Positions 25,041-56,138 are shown, counted from the stretch's first letter. The stretch: 64,000 nt of DNA from Pelecanus crispus (GCF_030463565.1 NC_134676.1:26206728-26270727); one strand, 5' to 3'. Notes: generated by a model not told the origin, from the sequence alone. Program-made: numbers and translations.

Positions 25041-28000
25041 AATGCAGAAGCCAAGTCTTAGCAAAGTCACTGTCTTCTTATGCCGAATCAGAAAGAAAAG
25101 ACATTTTCTGCCATTCCAATTATTTAGTTAATCCCAGTGAGCTTTTCCTGGAACAGATATCTGTGTCGCCATTACTCAATAAATACAAAGCTATTAAGAT
25201 ATTTTCTAAACAAAGCTCTTAATGAAAGCACAACTTGGAGTAAATGCCCATCGGCAGCACTGCTCTGCCAGAGCTCCCCCACCAGGACATATGCTACTCT
25301 CCTGAGTGTGCTTCCACGCAGACCTGAGTCCAGAGGCAGCTCCAGATAATCACTCCTGCATTCGGTGGCACCCACACACATAATTTCTTTCCACGCAGAA
25401 GGAAAATGCTTGATCTTTCTTGACAGACCAAAAGACCAAACTTGAAATGACTCTGCAGCTCTTCATTGAGCACAAATTTAAGTACTTTTGCTTTCAGGGG
25501 AAGGGGTGTGGTTTTTTTTTTTAATCTACCATAGTTAAGTGTAATCTTGAAATAGCAAAAAGAAGTAAGTCACTTAGAAAGTGGCACAGGTCCTTTGTTG
25601 CTTCAATTGCATCAAGATCTCAGTTAATAGAAAAAATGAAAAAAATTATCCTCCCAAATTTCTCGCAGCCTTTCTCTTCTGAGTTTCCCTTGGTCTCACT
25701 GGGTTGCAGCAACAATCAAGTTTATTGTTTCACAGGGACATTTCTTAGACATGTGTTCTTCTTACCACATCACATTTTCATGAAGAGGAACACAGATGCC
25801 CTAGGACCACTGCTAACACTCCAGCTACACTTTTTTCCCAGAGCTCTAACCTTTTAGATTTCTGATTTCACAGCTCAAGTCTTCAGGAGCATACAATATT
25901 TAAGCAAAGAGAAACACAGACTTCGCAAGGCTCCTCAAAGGAAAAAAAAAAAACCCAACAAAAAAACCCCAACAAAACCAACCAACCAAAAAAAAAAACC
26001 CCAAATGCCAAAAAACACCCTAGCTTAACACGTATTTAGAACTAAAAGAAACAATAAACATTTATACATGATTTTATGTCTTGATTTTCTCACCAATTCT
26101 GCAGGTTTTGCAGGTTTTAAATAAAAGCCCTTTCAAACCCTGCTCAAGAATCCCATATCCTCCTGCATATGGCTTCTCTTTTCAATCATAAAGTCTCTGG
26201 GTTTGCGTCTATTCTTTCTGAGACTTTAGTTTTTTCCTCCTTCAGCTGTCCCTGCAGACTCCAACTTTGCTCTAGTTAATAGTATTTTTTTTTCTCCATT
26301 CCCTTGAACAACCCTAACCAGTTTCACCAGGTGTTTTTCCTTCTGCAATTTCTTTTTAGTTACCTGCCCTGTCTGTACAGCAGGGCAGGAGCCATCTATG
26401 TGTCCAGTGGTGCTCCACTTGAATATATGAACACCCATTTTTAACAGCCTTCACACTGACTCTGGCAGGGTCTAGTCATGTGTATTTTCACAACTAGTGG
26501 AGACACAGTATGTTTTCATAGATAATACAGTTCACATGCTGACACCAAGACATCTCTTGGCCAAACCAAATACCACTGCACTAGGCCAACAAGCCAGGGG
26601 TGGATTTCCACTATGCCAAGACCACAGGCAGATCTACATGCATGTTAGCTCATGGCCTAGGTATGCTTCTGTATGTACAGGTGAGGCAGGACTGCCAATG
26701 TGGCAGGATACGTGTCCTCCCAGAGGGCTCCTTTGGGCTAGGGGTCCTGCTGGGGTGCACGGCCAGGCAGGGGTGCCCTGCCACCACTCCAGTCCAGGAC
26801 ACCCAGCACCACCAGCAGCAAGAGGATGCCAGCAGGCACAGGTGCTTGAGACATGTGTTGAGGAAGCTCTCGGCAGGGGCCAGTTGAGTGAACTGGAGGC
26901 CAGCGTCTGGGACAACGCAAGGCTTGTGCATGCTGTCACAACCCAGAAGTCGCAGGCGAGCCACTGATGGGCAGTAGCCTGTCCCAGCATGCCACATATT
27001 CCCACCCTTAAAAAGTGTTGAGGACCCATGCTGGCATCCCCTGGTCTTTACAATGCTGTCATCTAACTCACACCTCTATTTTTCATGTTTCTCCCAATTT
27101 TGGTCCCAGAAAGCTCTCCCCTGTGCCCCTCTAGCCTTCTTCTCTTTCCCCCTCTGCATGGCTCTGACCCAGCGGGTTGATTCTCACACTCTGCCCACTC
27201 CCGCAGCACCCGGTCTCCCTACCCTGCTCCCAGGGCCATCCACCCACCCCTGCCTCTGGTTTGCAGTCCATTGCCTTGTGCTGTTTGCCAACATCTCCAT
27301 CTCCCGGACACAGTGCGCATGGCATGTAACTGAACATTTTTTTTTTTTTTCCCCCTGCCTACAAACGCTATCGACATTTTCTGGTTGATGCACAGGCTTC
27401 AGGGAACTTCAGGCTGTGAACTGAGGGCCTTTGGACAGGAGGCAGGACCTGTGGATTAAACTTTTAAGGGGTCTTCACAAGGTGGCTGAAAGAGCAGAGC
27501 CGGTATTTCTCTCAATAGGCTTATGCATGCCATGCAGAGGTCTCCACCTGTACTGGGAACAATTTGCAAATCTGCAAATAAAAAAAAAAAATAATCTTTG
27601 ATCTCTGGCCAGTGAAATTCTGAAGTTTTCATTTGCCAGCAACCATACTCCTTTGTACTCCCATCACTTCATCTCTTCCCAGTTAAAGCCTACCCAAGCT
27701 CATTACTTCAAAGAAATGCAACATGCAGCTGGCCATTGCTGAGACTCATTCAACACATGATGCTAGCAGAAGCAGAGTGGAAATAGTCCCCCTTCCTCTC
27801 ACCTCTCCAGCCTCTTCTCTCTGAGACACTTGATCTGTGTCCCTTTCCCTGTGCCATTCCTCCCCTACTCCACCTCCCTTCACATCAGTTGATTTCTGAT
27901 TTCTTTGTCCTGCTTCAGTGCTGAACTAAGGACCAAAATCATGTGTTGGGATGTCCCAAAACCAGGGATTTTGATACATGGCTGGAAAAAACCTGCTGGC

Positions 28001-29218
28001 CCATAGTATGGACACTACCAACTTTCTGTCTCAATTTTATTAGTTTCAACTGGACATTTTAGTCCCCTGCACTCTTCTGTAGCATCTCCATAAACTGTTA
28101 CACACTTTGTGTGTCATCCAGGATATTGCTCCACTTTACCTGTGAGTGAAGCGATCCCCGTGCAGAGACCCTACTGGTATGCTGGAGGTGGTGTGAAAAC
28201 CAGCTGGGTGTCAGGCACTTCACTGAGGATAAATACCAAAACTCACCAGTGTGGAGGACTTCCCAGCTTCGTGACTGTTACCGGAAAATCCTGAGCGACC
28301 TAGTTCATGCATGAAAAAACAGCCATATAATGGCTTCGCAAGCAAGATCAGGCTTGGGTAGAAGCATGGTGATGTTGATGCCTTGTCCAAAAAAGTGGGG
28401 GCTTCAAGGGAGGGATCCACAGGCAGGACAGCCAAAAACTGACTATCGAAAGCAAGGAAAGCACTCAGGCAACTCGGAAGACACACGTGCCAAGGCTTCT
28501 GGCTCATCCACTGAATCACCAGGCTGCTGGGGGTGGACTCCATTTCAGTTGATAGATCTTAAACAAAAATCTGATCCCAACCATCTGTGTAATTAGAAAT
28601 TAATCTAGGAAACTAGGACCACACCAGACTGCTGAAGTGCAAGGAAAAAAAGAAGAGACGCCCAGTGAAGGGCATACAGCAATGGCCCTGAGAAAAATTA
28701 AAAGACTGAATATATTTTTGGTGGAAGCGCTTACAGGCGTGGAGCCGTCAGCAGGGAAATCCTCTCCTGCTGCTTGATCCTGACAGTGGTCAGGACAATA
28801 AGGCTTTGCACATAATAATACAAAATAATACAAAACAGATAGGCTTGCATGAAAAAAAATGCAGTTCCACAATTCACCTCTCCTAACGGAAACAAGTTGC
28901 AAGGCTCTATGTATTGACCAACTTTCAGATGGAAAGGAGTGACATCATACAGTGCAAATTGCTGCTACCTATTCTATCCGATTTCTGCCAGCACAGCGTC
29001 CTTTGAAAATGAGCTACTGGTATGTATCATTTTATTAGTGAGAACAGCTGCGGTATGCTTCTGATACCAGATGGTGTGATACAACCCCATTTTCAGGGCA
29101 GTGGCATGGCAGCTCAAACCTGCCGAGCCCTGGCTGAGCCTTACTCTACAGCACCATATATGAAACTACCATGAGGCAGGCTGCATGGAGCATGGACGAG
29201 TTTAAGGTCAAATACGCA
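25041..29218. other. Intergenic DNA with A/C-rich tract
   Basis: No supported gene. A low-complexity A- and C-rich tract occupies about 25940-26025 (runs of A separated by CCC and CCAACC). 26600-27000 is GC-richer with frames open on both strands, which I take as composition rather than coding. Short A or T runs occur near 27340 and 27578. Confidence 0.5.
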
Positions 29219-29486
29219 ATGTGCCAGGGGAGGTTTAGGTTGGAAATTAGGAAAAATTTCTTCACGGAAAGGGTAGTCAAGAATTGGAACAGGCTGCCCA
29301 GAGAGGTGGTGGAGTCACCATCCCTGGAAGTGTTCAAAAAACGGGTAAATGTGGCAATCTGGGACATAGTTTAGTCTAGTCTACCCTTGATTGGTTTAGA
29401 GTGAATTTGGTAGTGTAGGTTAATGGTTGGACTGGATGATCTTAAAGGTCTTTTCCAACCTAAGCGATTCTATGATTCTATGATTC
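29219..29486 (+). mobile_element. CR1 LINE, short 3' fragment next to the SLC30A5 promoter
   Basis: About 268 bp from the 3' end of a CR1, in the same orientation as the copy at 23950-25040 and closely similar to its last part (GGGGAGGTTTAGGTTGG through the GATTCTAT tail at about 29466-29486). The end of ORF2 is still partly open (to 29374) and the upstream part is missing. It ends roughly 100 bp before the CpG-rich region of SLC30A5 begins, so it sits at the edge of the promoter. Confidence 0.93.
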
Positions 29487-30003
29487 CTTCAAAGCACAGT
29501 AGAAGTAGAGGACAAAATCCGAGTACGGGTGGGGAAAACAAGCAACACAAAATGCGTGGCAATTAGTGCTGTATATACAAGCAGTGTATTTTAGCGTTTT
29601 TAAAGCTCAGTTTCACTCGCGGTCTGTTGACCTGCGGCCCCGGCAACCCTCGGCTTCCCTCCCCAGCGCAACACTGCCAGGTACACGGCGCTACGTACAA
29701 ACAGCCGCAACTCGCTAAACGAGGGGAAAACGGCTCTCTGTGAAAACAACACAGCGCAAAACCACAACGCTTCTTTTCGCATCGGACACCCAAAGCCGGC
29801 ACAAAGCAGGGCCCACGGGGACCGGCGCCGCCCGCAGCCGAAGCCGGACGCACAGGCCCCGCCGACACCGCGCTGCAAATGGCGGCTGCCTCCGCCGGGC
29901 AGCGCGACCCCCGCCCCCACCCACGGCGGCCCAGCACTGGCCACGCCCCCAGCTACGTGCTTCCCGCGCCCCTCCAGCGCTTCCGGCGCCCGCGGACGTG
30001 ACC

Positions 30004-30039
30004 GGCCCCGGCCCCGGCCCCGGCCCCGACCCCGACCCC
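30004..30039. repeat. GGCCCC hexanucleotide repeat in promoter
   Basis: Four exact GGCCCC units (30004-30027) are followed by two GACCCC units (30028-30039). On the minus strand this reads as GGGGCC repeats with potential to form a G-quadruplex. It lies about 250 bp upstream of the SLC30A5 start codon. Confidence 0.9.
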
Positions 30040-30053
30040 TCCGCCGAGGCGCC

Positions 30054-30078
30054 TGCGCACTGCGCCCGGCGCATGCGC
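30054..30078 (+). promoter_or_regulatory. Overlapping metal-response-like cores and NRF1-like palindrome
   Basis: TGCGCAC (30054-30060) and TGCGCCC (30061-30067) both fit the metal-response-element core TGCRCNC bound by MTF1. They abut GCGCATGCGC (30069-30078), which fits the NRF1 consensus. Because both motifs are GC-rich and frequent in CpG islands, function is inferred, not shown. The position upstream of a zinc transporter gene makes the metal-response reading attractive. Confidence 0.35.
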
Positions 30079-30286
30079 GCGGGCGGGCGGGCGGCCGGGC
30101 CTCCTGTCCCTTCCCGTTCCCCCCCCCCCGTCCCCCCGGCAGCGGCGGCCGGCCGGCCGCGGAGCATGAGGCCCCCCCGCCGCGGGGCAGGCGGGCCGCG
30201 CCGCGCCTGAGCGCTCGCAGCGCTTCCCTCGCAGCCCTTCCTTCCCTCGCAGGCGCGCGGGGCCGCGGCCGCCCCGCCGCCCCGGC

Positions 30287-49262
<18,976 letters not shown>

Positions 49263-49407
49263 CACAAAGCTGTGTTCACCAAAGGACGTGTAAATGGTGA
49301 ACCTGTAGGATTCTATATTCGTATTACTTTTTGTCGGGAGATCTTGCACATACGTGTACAGAAACAAATGTACTATATATTTGAATTTTTTTAAGCATAC
49401 TATCTTT

Positions 49408-49517
49408 ATTAAAATTGAATCAAGATGCTTTTATAAATGAAATAAGGTGGACCTGAATATTTGCTGTATATGTGAAAATAATGGAAATCTTAAATACTGT
49501 ACCTGGTGTTTATTAAA
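49408..49517 (+). terminator. SLC30A5: Candidate poly(A) signals of SLC30A5
   Basis: ATTAAA occurs at 49408-49413 and 49512-49517, 146 and 250 nt after the stop codon. Both are the common variant signal. A canonical AATAAA occurs only much later (51521-51526), which could serve a long 3' UTR. Which is used cannot be decided from sequence. Confidence 0.4.
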
Positions 49518-49519
49518 CA

Positions 49520-51920
49520 GAAATCTTGCAACTTGTGGATGAACATGGATATATTCCATACTTTCTCTTAAGTATGGAACATCATGATTGTAATTTCATC
49601 TTAGTGATGGGAAATGGAAATATATATTGGAATGCAAACATAATCAACTGAAAAATATTTTGCTTTCTTTCAAATACAGCTTGAAGACTCTTTGAATGAA
49701 AAAAAAATTACACGTTTATTATGAGGAGTAAAAAATAGCATGAAGCCATGTTTTTTGCACACTGTTAGAAATAACACAGTTTTTATGTTATGTCTCAGCA
49801 TACGAATCTGATTTTTAAACTTAATTTTAATGCGTCAGAACAAATAGATAATACCAATTTATATCAAATTACTTCTTTAAGGAGAGAAATAGGTTAACAG
49901 TGAGAAATTGGGAGGGGAAAAGATTGTAGACACTTTAATGGTTCCTGAGAAGCCTCAGAATCAAATAACCACTCGGTAATTTTTTGTACTTTTTGTATGA
50001 ATAACTGCAAATGCAATAGTTTGAAGCTTAAAGTACTTCACCAGTGAGCATCCTAGCACTCAGCTAAACTTCACCTCTTTGAGATATGTTATGCTGTCAT
50101 TTACTTTTTTCCATAGTACCATAACGCAGCTGCAGGTGCACTGTAGCCAGCTGTACCTTTTTGTATTACCTAAGGAAGCAGTCCAGGTTTAGAATGCTAA
50201 ACTGTGCCAGTAGTCGGGGACTTGGCAAGTTGCTGAAACAAACTGTAAAGTGAGACTTCTTGGCTGGAAAGAGAAAGGGTGTGTTTAAGAAAGAATTATG
50301 CGTGTTGGGGTCTTAATACTGTGAAGAAAACAAATCTCTGTCTTTAGTGAAAACCTGTCAATGGGGTAATACATGTCTTCAGAGGTAGTTATCTTTACAT
50401 CTGTTTACAGTCTTTCTGTGCCCCCTTTTCTTCTTGGCTGAACCCCTTAAATACTTTACTTGGAATTCAGCAAATCAATTCAGGGGTTAGCAAGAATGAG
50501 TACGTCTTTGACCATTCCATGTATCATGGCAGTCTTATTTTGTCATATTGTTTTCTTGTCCTGGCGTTTAGGATCGGTACCTGAGTATCATTATAAAGAC
50601 TGGACTCGATATTAGTGGAATTTGAGGATAGAGTGATACAGGATTTACATGATCAGATTCACCAGCAATGCAGTTTGAAATGTCCTTGAGCAATTCTGCT
50701 TCTCTCAGACTGTTTATGCAAACTGCATAGTTTCTTTTGGAACTCTTGAACATGTTTGCATTCCATTCTCTTCACTGCGTTAAAAACACTTACTGCAGTA
50801 CAGGACTGACTTGAAAAACTGGGGTCAGAAAGTCTGTGAAAGATGCATTGCTTTTACATGAATGATGATTTTTACATGAGTGATGAAGATTGACTACACA
50901 AATCGCAGTCCCTCATTTCTCAGGATAGTGCTGCAAAACCAGCCAAGTTCTCAAAGCTTGACCCTGTTTTCTTCTGATGTATGCCTTTGGCAGTGTTTTT
51001 CTTGCCTTGTTTCCTCCAGAACGCTCAGGTCAGTTGACTAACAGTGCTACAGTTACACTTGGCCTAGAAGCAGGGTGATCTTTTGGTTTTGACAACCATT
51101 TTCAAACAAAAAGCTCATGTTAACATTTATATGTGCCACTCTCATTTGGGGTGATTCATCTGGAGCTGACAGCATTTTACCAAACCGAGCATTAGCCCCA
51201 TTGTGATAAGTAGATGAAAAGGGGTGGTGATTCTTCCTTTTCAAATCAAATTAGCTTAACGTAATTGAAAAGCTTTCATGCTTGCCACAGCTTTCTCTGA
51301 GCAAATGCCAATTTCCTACTTCAGCTGCTAACAAGACCCGAAACAAATTAAGGTGGCTGGGACCATGCTAGATGTTCGTGGCAGTGAAGATCAGCTCATA
51401 CCTGGATACTTGATAGGCAAGGACAAACCTGCATGTTAACACGCATCAGCAGCTTTTTGTGTGTTACCCAACACATGTGCACAGTGGTTTTCCGGGCTAC
51501 CCTGATGGGAAGACAATGGCAATAAATGTCTATGTTAAATTGATTTAACAAGAGCCCGTATCTGTCAGTAATCCTCCAAAGGAGGGTTCAGACTAACCCC
51601 CTCTGCCCCATGAGATCTGTTAGAACCATGCTATAAGGGCAGGTTTTCAAATCCCAGGTGCAGGCCAACTGGTTTATATTGTAATGAGTACTGCGGTGGG
51701 GGAGTTTTTAGTCTTGTCATTTGATCTGTATGCAGGCAGTTGCAACCCAACACTTTCAAAGGTGAAGCAAAGGTTTAAAACAAACTGCACCTATGTGTTA
51801 TCCGTCCGGCAGCAAGCGATAGATGCGTGTATGATAACGAAAAAATAAATGTGTTTTGCAGTAATATTGTGATGTTAGGTAGTGGCGCCTCGACTCTTCC
51901 CATTAAAAAGTTAGCCGGGA
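49520..51920. other. 3' flank of SLC30A5 and intergenic DNA before CCNB1
   Basis: AT-rich, no gene seen. It may include an extended SLC30A5 3' UTR reaching the AATAAA at 51521-51526. Minus-strand frames here are short and unsupported. Confidence 0.5.
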
Positions 51921-51929
51921 TGGGAAGAG

Positions 51930-52377
51930 GACGGCGCGTTAAGAAACGCCCGCCCGCACGGAGAGCTGTGTTTTGCAGGATCCGGCGCGAGGCGGGCCGC
52001 TGGAGAGCAGGCTGCGGGAGCCCCTTCCCGGGGCAGCTCCCGGGCGCTGCCCTTGCCCGGGGACCGCGGCCGCGCTGCCGCTGCGGGGAGCGTGGCCCGG
52101 GGCCGCCGCCGCCGCTCCCGCTGGGCCCCGCCTCCCGCCGGCCCGCGGCCACGCCCCCCCGTCCCGGGCCACGCCCCCTCCCCGCCCGCCGCGGCCGTAG
52201 CCACGCCCCTTCTTCGGACGCGCGTGGCCGTCCGTCGCCGGTCGCCGCGGTAACGCATTAGGGCGGGGCCGCCGGCAGCCAATAGGGATGCAGCCGGCGG
52301 CCAATAAGAGGCGGCGGTTGAGAGGCTTAAATGCGGGGCGGTTGGGTAGAGCTCCGTCCTGTGCTCGCCGCTCGGCC
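51930..52377 (+). promoter_or_regulatory. CCNB1: CCNB1 promoter with CpG island, CCAAT pair and GC boxes
   Basis: The CpG-rich stretch continues into exon 2. Three CCACGCCC boxes (near 52149, 52170 and 52202) and GGGCGGGG at 52261-52268 fit Sp/KLF sites. Two CCAAT boxes (52279-52283 and 52301-52305) are 22 bp apart, two helical turns. Paired CCAAT boxes bound by NF-Y are known in cyclin B1 promoters. CGGTTG at 52315-52320 could be a MYB site, and CTTAAA at 52326-52331 is a possible degenerate CHR or weak TATA-like element. The start codon follows at 52378. Confidence 0.75.
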
Positions 52378-55300
52378 ATGGCTCTCAGGATTGCCAAGGT
52401 AGGTGCGGGATGGAGCGGGGAAGAGCCGGGTGCCGCGCCGCAGGCGGGCGGCTCGCTGCTCGCCCTAGCCCGAGGCGGCCGTGCGGCCCGACCGCCTCCC
52501 GCTCCCTCCTTCCCTCGCCCAGAAACGCCGCAGCCTCGCGGGCGGAGCGGGGCGCAGCAGGGCAGCCTTCCGCGGTTCTTCCACTCACCCCAGTTCCCCC
52601 TCGGCGGGGAAGGCGGTGGCGTGCGTGCACCCCTTCTCCTGGGGCACCCCCTCGGTTCTCCCCGGCTCCCCCTAAATCCTCAGGCAGCCGTGCCCCCCTC
52701 CCCCAGGCCCGCATCTATACTCCTCCAACCTCGGGGGCGTGTGGCCGTGCAACCCTTCCTCCGGCCCGCGGGTCTCGGGCGGGGGTGGTGGGGCGGGCAG
52801 CCCTCCTCCAGCTCTCGCGTTTCGGGGGTTCAGCCGTGCAGCCCCCCCGCCGCCCCCCGGTGCTGTGCCGCAGCGTGCAGGCGCGGAGCCGCCCGGCCAC
52901 GGCGCGCTGAGCGCCCCGCCCGCTGCCCGCAGCACATTCGCGCGGCCGCCGAGGCCGGCGAGAGGAGCAGCCTGCAGCCGTTCGCCAAGCGCGGGGCGCT
53001 GGCCTCCGAGATGGGGCTGCGCCCCCGCACCGCTCTGGGGGACATCGGCAACCGCGTCGCAGAGCCCAAGATGTGGGCCAAGAAGGTGGCGGAGGCGGAG
53101 TACGAGGCGGAGGCGGAGGCCGAGTACGAGCCGCAGCCGGCCACCAAGCCAGCCCTCAGCACCCCTGAGGAGAAGTTAGTTATGAGGAAGAAGGTGAGGA
53201 CCATTCCTGAAGACTTGCTGCGGCCGGCCCTGGAGCCCCAGCTGGAACCCTCCCAGGTACCTCCCGCGGCCTCCTTGGGGCCGTGTGCCCCCCTCCCCGG
53301 CCCAGGTCTCCGCTGCCCCTGCGGCAGGGCTGGGCCGAGCGGGAGGCACAGCCTCACGCGGCACCCTGAAACGGGGGTGGTGAGCCCCTGCAGCACTCCC
53401 GCACTGATCCTGAATTTCCTTGTAGTTGGAGCCTCAGTCACCAGTCCCCATGGATATATCTGGATGTGCTCTGTCAGAGGACATGCTGTGTAAGGCTTTT
53501 TCTGATGTCTTGCTTGATGTGGAAGATGTAGATGCAGAAGACAGTGCGGATGCAAACCTCTGCAGCAACTATGTGAAGGACATCTACAAGTATCTGAGAG
53601 ACCTTGAGGTTGGTAGGAGTAGGTCAGAACGGCATCTGCTGACCCTTCCAGTGAACCTGTCATTATAGGCATGGCTTGGAGCTGGTATTCATTTTCACCT
53701 ATGTATTTTCATAAGGCATGAATAAGTGATCCCTCAACTTGAAATACAAGATTAAACTGAGCTGATAACATAAACAGATGCCAGCTGTTAGAGCAATCAA
53801 CTAGTGGTATCAGTACCATGTTCTTTCTAGCCCATCTCTATTAAACAAAGAAACCTTGTGCCCTGTGGCCTATACCTATGGGCTATCTCTGTACTGAACT
53901 CCTTGATAAGCCTTAAGATGCAACAGAGGCTAGGCATGGCAAATGCTTCAGCTAAGTGACTAGTTCTATTAACCCTATTCCTTCCACACAGGAAAATCAA
54001 CCTGTCAGACCCAAATACTTGTCGGGCCAGGAAATCAACGGGAACATGCGTGCCATACTAATTGACTGGCTGGTGCAAGTACAGATAAAATTCAGGCTCC
54101 AGCAGGAGACCTTGTACATGGCAGTTGCTATCATCGATCGCTTCCTGCAGGTGAGTGTCTCTCACCTAATGTCAGGCAATGCTTTTTTGCCTAGGCTAAA
54201 GCACAATGAGCACTGATCAGTAACATCACACATGGTTAGACATGTTACCTGTAACAAAATACAGCAAAGACCAGCAGAGGGCATTTGGTGTTGAACTGTA
54301 TGTACCACATAACCCTCTTGGCTATGAACAGTGATTTAATATATGAAAACTGCTTAATCTTCTCCCTGATTTGATCTCAAAGCCTTCTAATACTCCTGCA
54401 GATGCCAACAGAGGTAACAGATGATGTACAGTTATTCTGTATGCCAGTATGAACATCCTTCCGTAGAACAAACCTTACACTGGCTACCTTGAAAAGCTGT
54501 GTTCTCAGCCAAGTCATTTGGATAAATCTCTACTGCTTCTTACTACAGGATAATGCTGTTTCTAAGAAGATGCTACAGCTGGTTGGTGTCACAGCTATGT
54601 TCATTGCCAGCAAATACGAAGAGCTATTTCCCCCACATATCAATGACTTTGTCTATGTAACTCATAACACTTACACGAAGTTCCAAATCTGCCAGATGGA
54701 GATGAAGATTCTGCAAGCCCTCAACTTTGGTCTGGGTCGCCCTCTCCCTCCGCACTTCCTAAGGAGGGCTTCAAAGATTGCAGAGGTAATACTGAGAGGG
54801 AGGGGGTGTTACTGTAAGCAGCATCTGGAAAACGCAATACTCAGTTGTGGTAGCTTGGCAAAACGGTTCAAAGCTTTTGAGTACTGCACCAGTTTAGCAA
54901 CTGAGCCTAGTTGAGACTCGTCTCCCATGTAGAAACGGGTCTTGTTTCTGTGCTTTCAGTCACGTGAGCCTAATCTGCCCAAAACCAGGGTTAAAATGCC
55001 TGCCTGGTACTGCAGGTGACTGCTAGACTGCCATTGGAAAGAGTGGCTCTAGACTACGAGCAGCCTAATATAGCTCAGAACTGCTCTGTAACGAAGCCAC
55101 TTGAATTTCAAGCCTATAGCTCTGGAAATGTTTGCTAAGGAAGTATTTCTTCCTGCTTGACTAAACAAAGGCTTGACAAGGATGCTCTTGCCTTGAGGAT
55201 AGCCAATACTCAGCTCTGACTTACTGCAGGTGGACTTGGAGCAGCACACTCTGGCCAAGTACTTGATGGAGTTGTCCATTATGGACTATGACATGGTTCA

Positions 55301-56133
55301 CTTCCCTCCATCCAAGACTGCAGCAGCTGCTTCCTGTTTGTCTCTGAAACTCCTCAATGGGTGTGAGTGGGTAAGTCATGCTTCTCAGACTGCCTCCTAG
55401 TTTGGGAATTGGTGTGCCTGTGCACCAGCTTAAAAGGCCACTCTGGGCCAAGTGTGTGCCTTCTGCTTCCTTCGTGGTATCTTTGCATGTTCCTGTCTCC
55501 ACATGGTCCATTACCAAGGGGACAGAAGTAGGGCAGTAACTGTTAACCCTCCGCTGTGAGGCAGGAGACTGCAATTGCCTAAGCCCCACAGAAGACAAAG
55601 AGCCCAGCATACTCGGATTGTGCTTGTAGGCCTGTCTAACGACTCTCTTCCTTTCAGACACCAACTTTGGAACACTACATGTCTTACACCGAGAATGACC
55701 TTCTCCCAGTTATGCAGCATTTGGCAAAGAACATAGTTCTTATGAATGAGGGCATTACGAAGCAGATGGTAAGGATCTCACAGTGTGGGTGGGGAGTGTG
55801 TGTGGTTATGAGTCAATACGTGGTGCTCTGAAGCTGCCTTAGCTGAGCCGCTGCTGTCTGACCTGGGTCAGGCCTCTTCACTACAGCTGGAGGTCTCTGT
55901 CTTGCCCAAGTGGCATGAGCCAGCTGTGAACTGGTCTTGTATGCTAGGATGGGCTTGGCTTGACCACCAAGCCCCAGGCAAGCTGGAGCAGGGTAAACTT
56001 ATTCAAACTTATCTCTCTGCAGGCAATCAAGAACAAATATGCCAGCAGCAAGAATGCCAGGATAAGCACCATTGAACAGCTAGGCTCTTCTCTCATACGG
56101 AATCTCGCTCAACCTCTGGTTAAGAGGTTGTAA
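52378..56133 (+). CDS. CCNB1: Cyclin B1 (CCNB1), 8 exons, 428 residues
   Basis: G2/M cyclin that activates CDK1 and is destroyed by the APC/C at anaphase. Coding exons: 52378-52398, 52933-53256, 53426-53608, 53992-54150, 54549-54785, 55230-55370, 55658-55768, 56023-56133, all phase 0 (1287 nt with stop). The first exon encodes only MALRIAK, as in the family start. The destruction box RTALGDIGN is at residues 39-47. A Glu/Ala/Tyr-rich segment (about 60-76) takes the place of the EP repeat of the human protein. The nuclear-export/cytoplasmic-retention region with [13 protein letters not shown] is at 135-147. The N-terminal cyclin box starts near 177 with MRAIL at 195-199, and the C-terminal cyclin fold runs to about 420. 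Human cyclin B1 is 433 residues. The exon 3 donor (GTTGGT) is weak but required by the protein. Exon 2 could in principle end earlier at GTGAGG (53194), which would drop 21 residues in frame. The SLC30A5-CCNB1-CENPH order favours CCNB1 over CCNB2. Confidence 0.95.
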
Positions 56134-56138
56134 TGCTG

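Noticed and set aside
26497-27029. Overlapping frames of 95-156 codons on both strands
   Set aside because: GC-rich segment with all frames open and low-complexity Cys/His/Gly content; no recognisable protein.
29171-29374. Small gene of 67 codons
   Set aside because: Its second half is the end of CR1 ORF2; the start lies in unrelated flanking DNA.
52415-52940. CCNB1 intron 1 frames as separate small genes
   Set aside because: Multiple overlapping GC-rich frames on both strands without domains.
52288-53493. A single 401-codon frame across CCNB1 exon 1, intron 1, exon 2 and intron 2
   Set aside because: It contains true CCNB1 exon 1 and exon 2, but consensus splice sites and family resemblance show the introns between; it enters exon 3 out of the cyclin frame.
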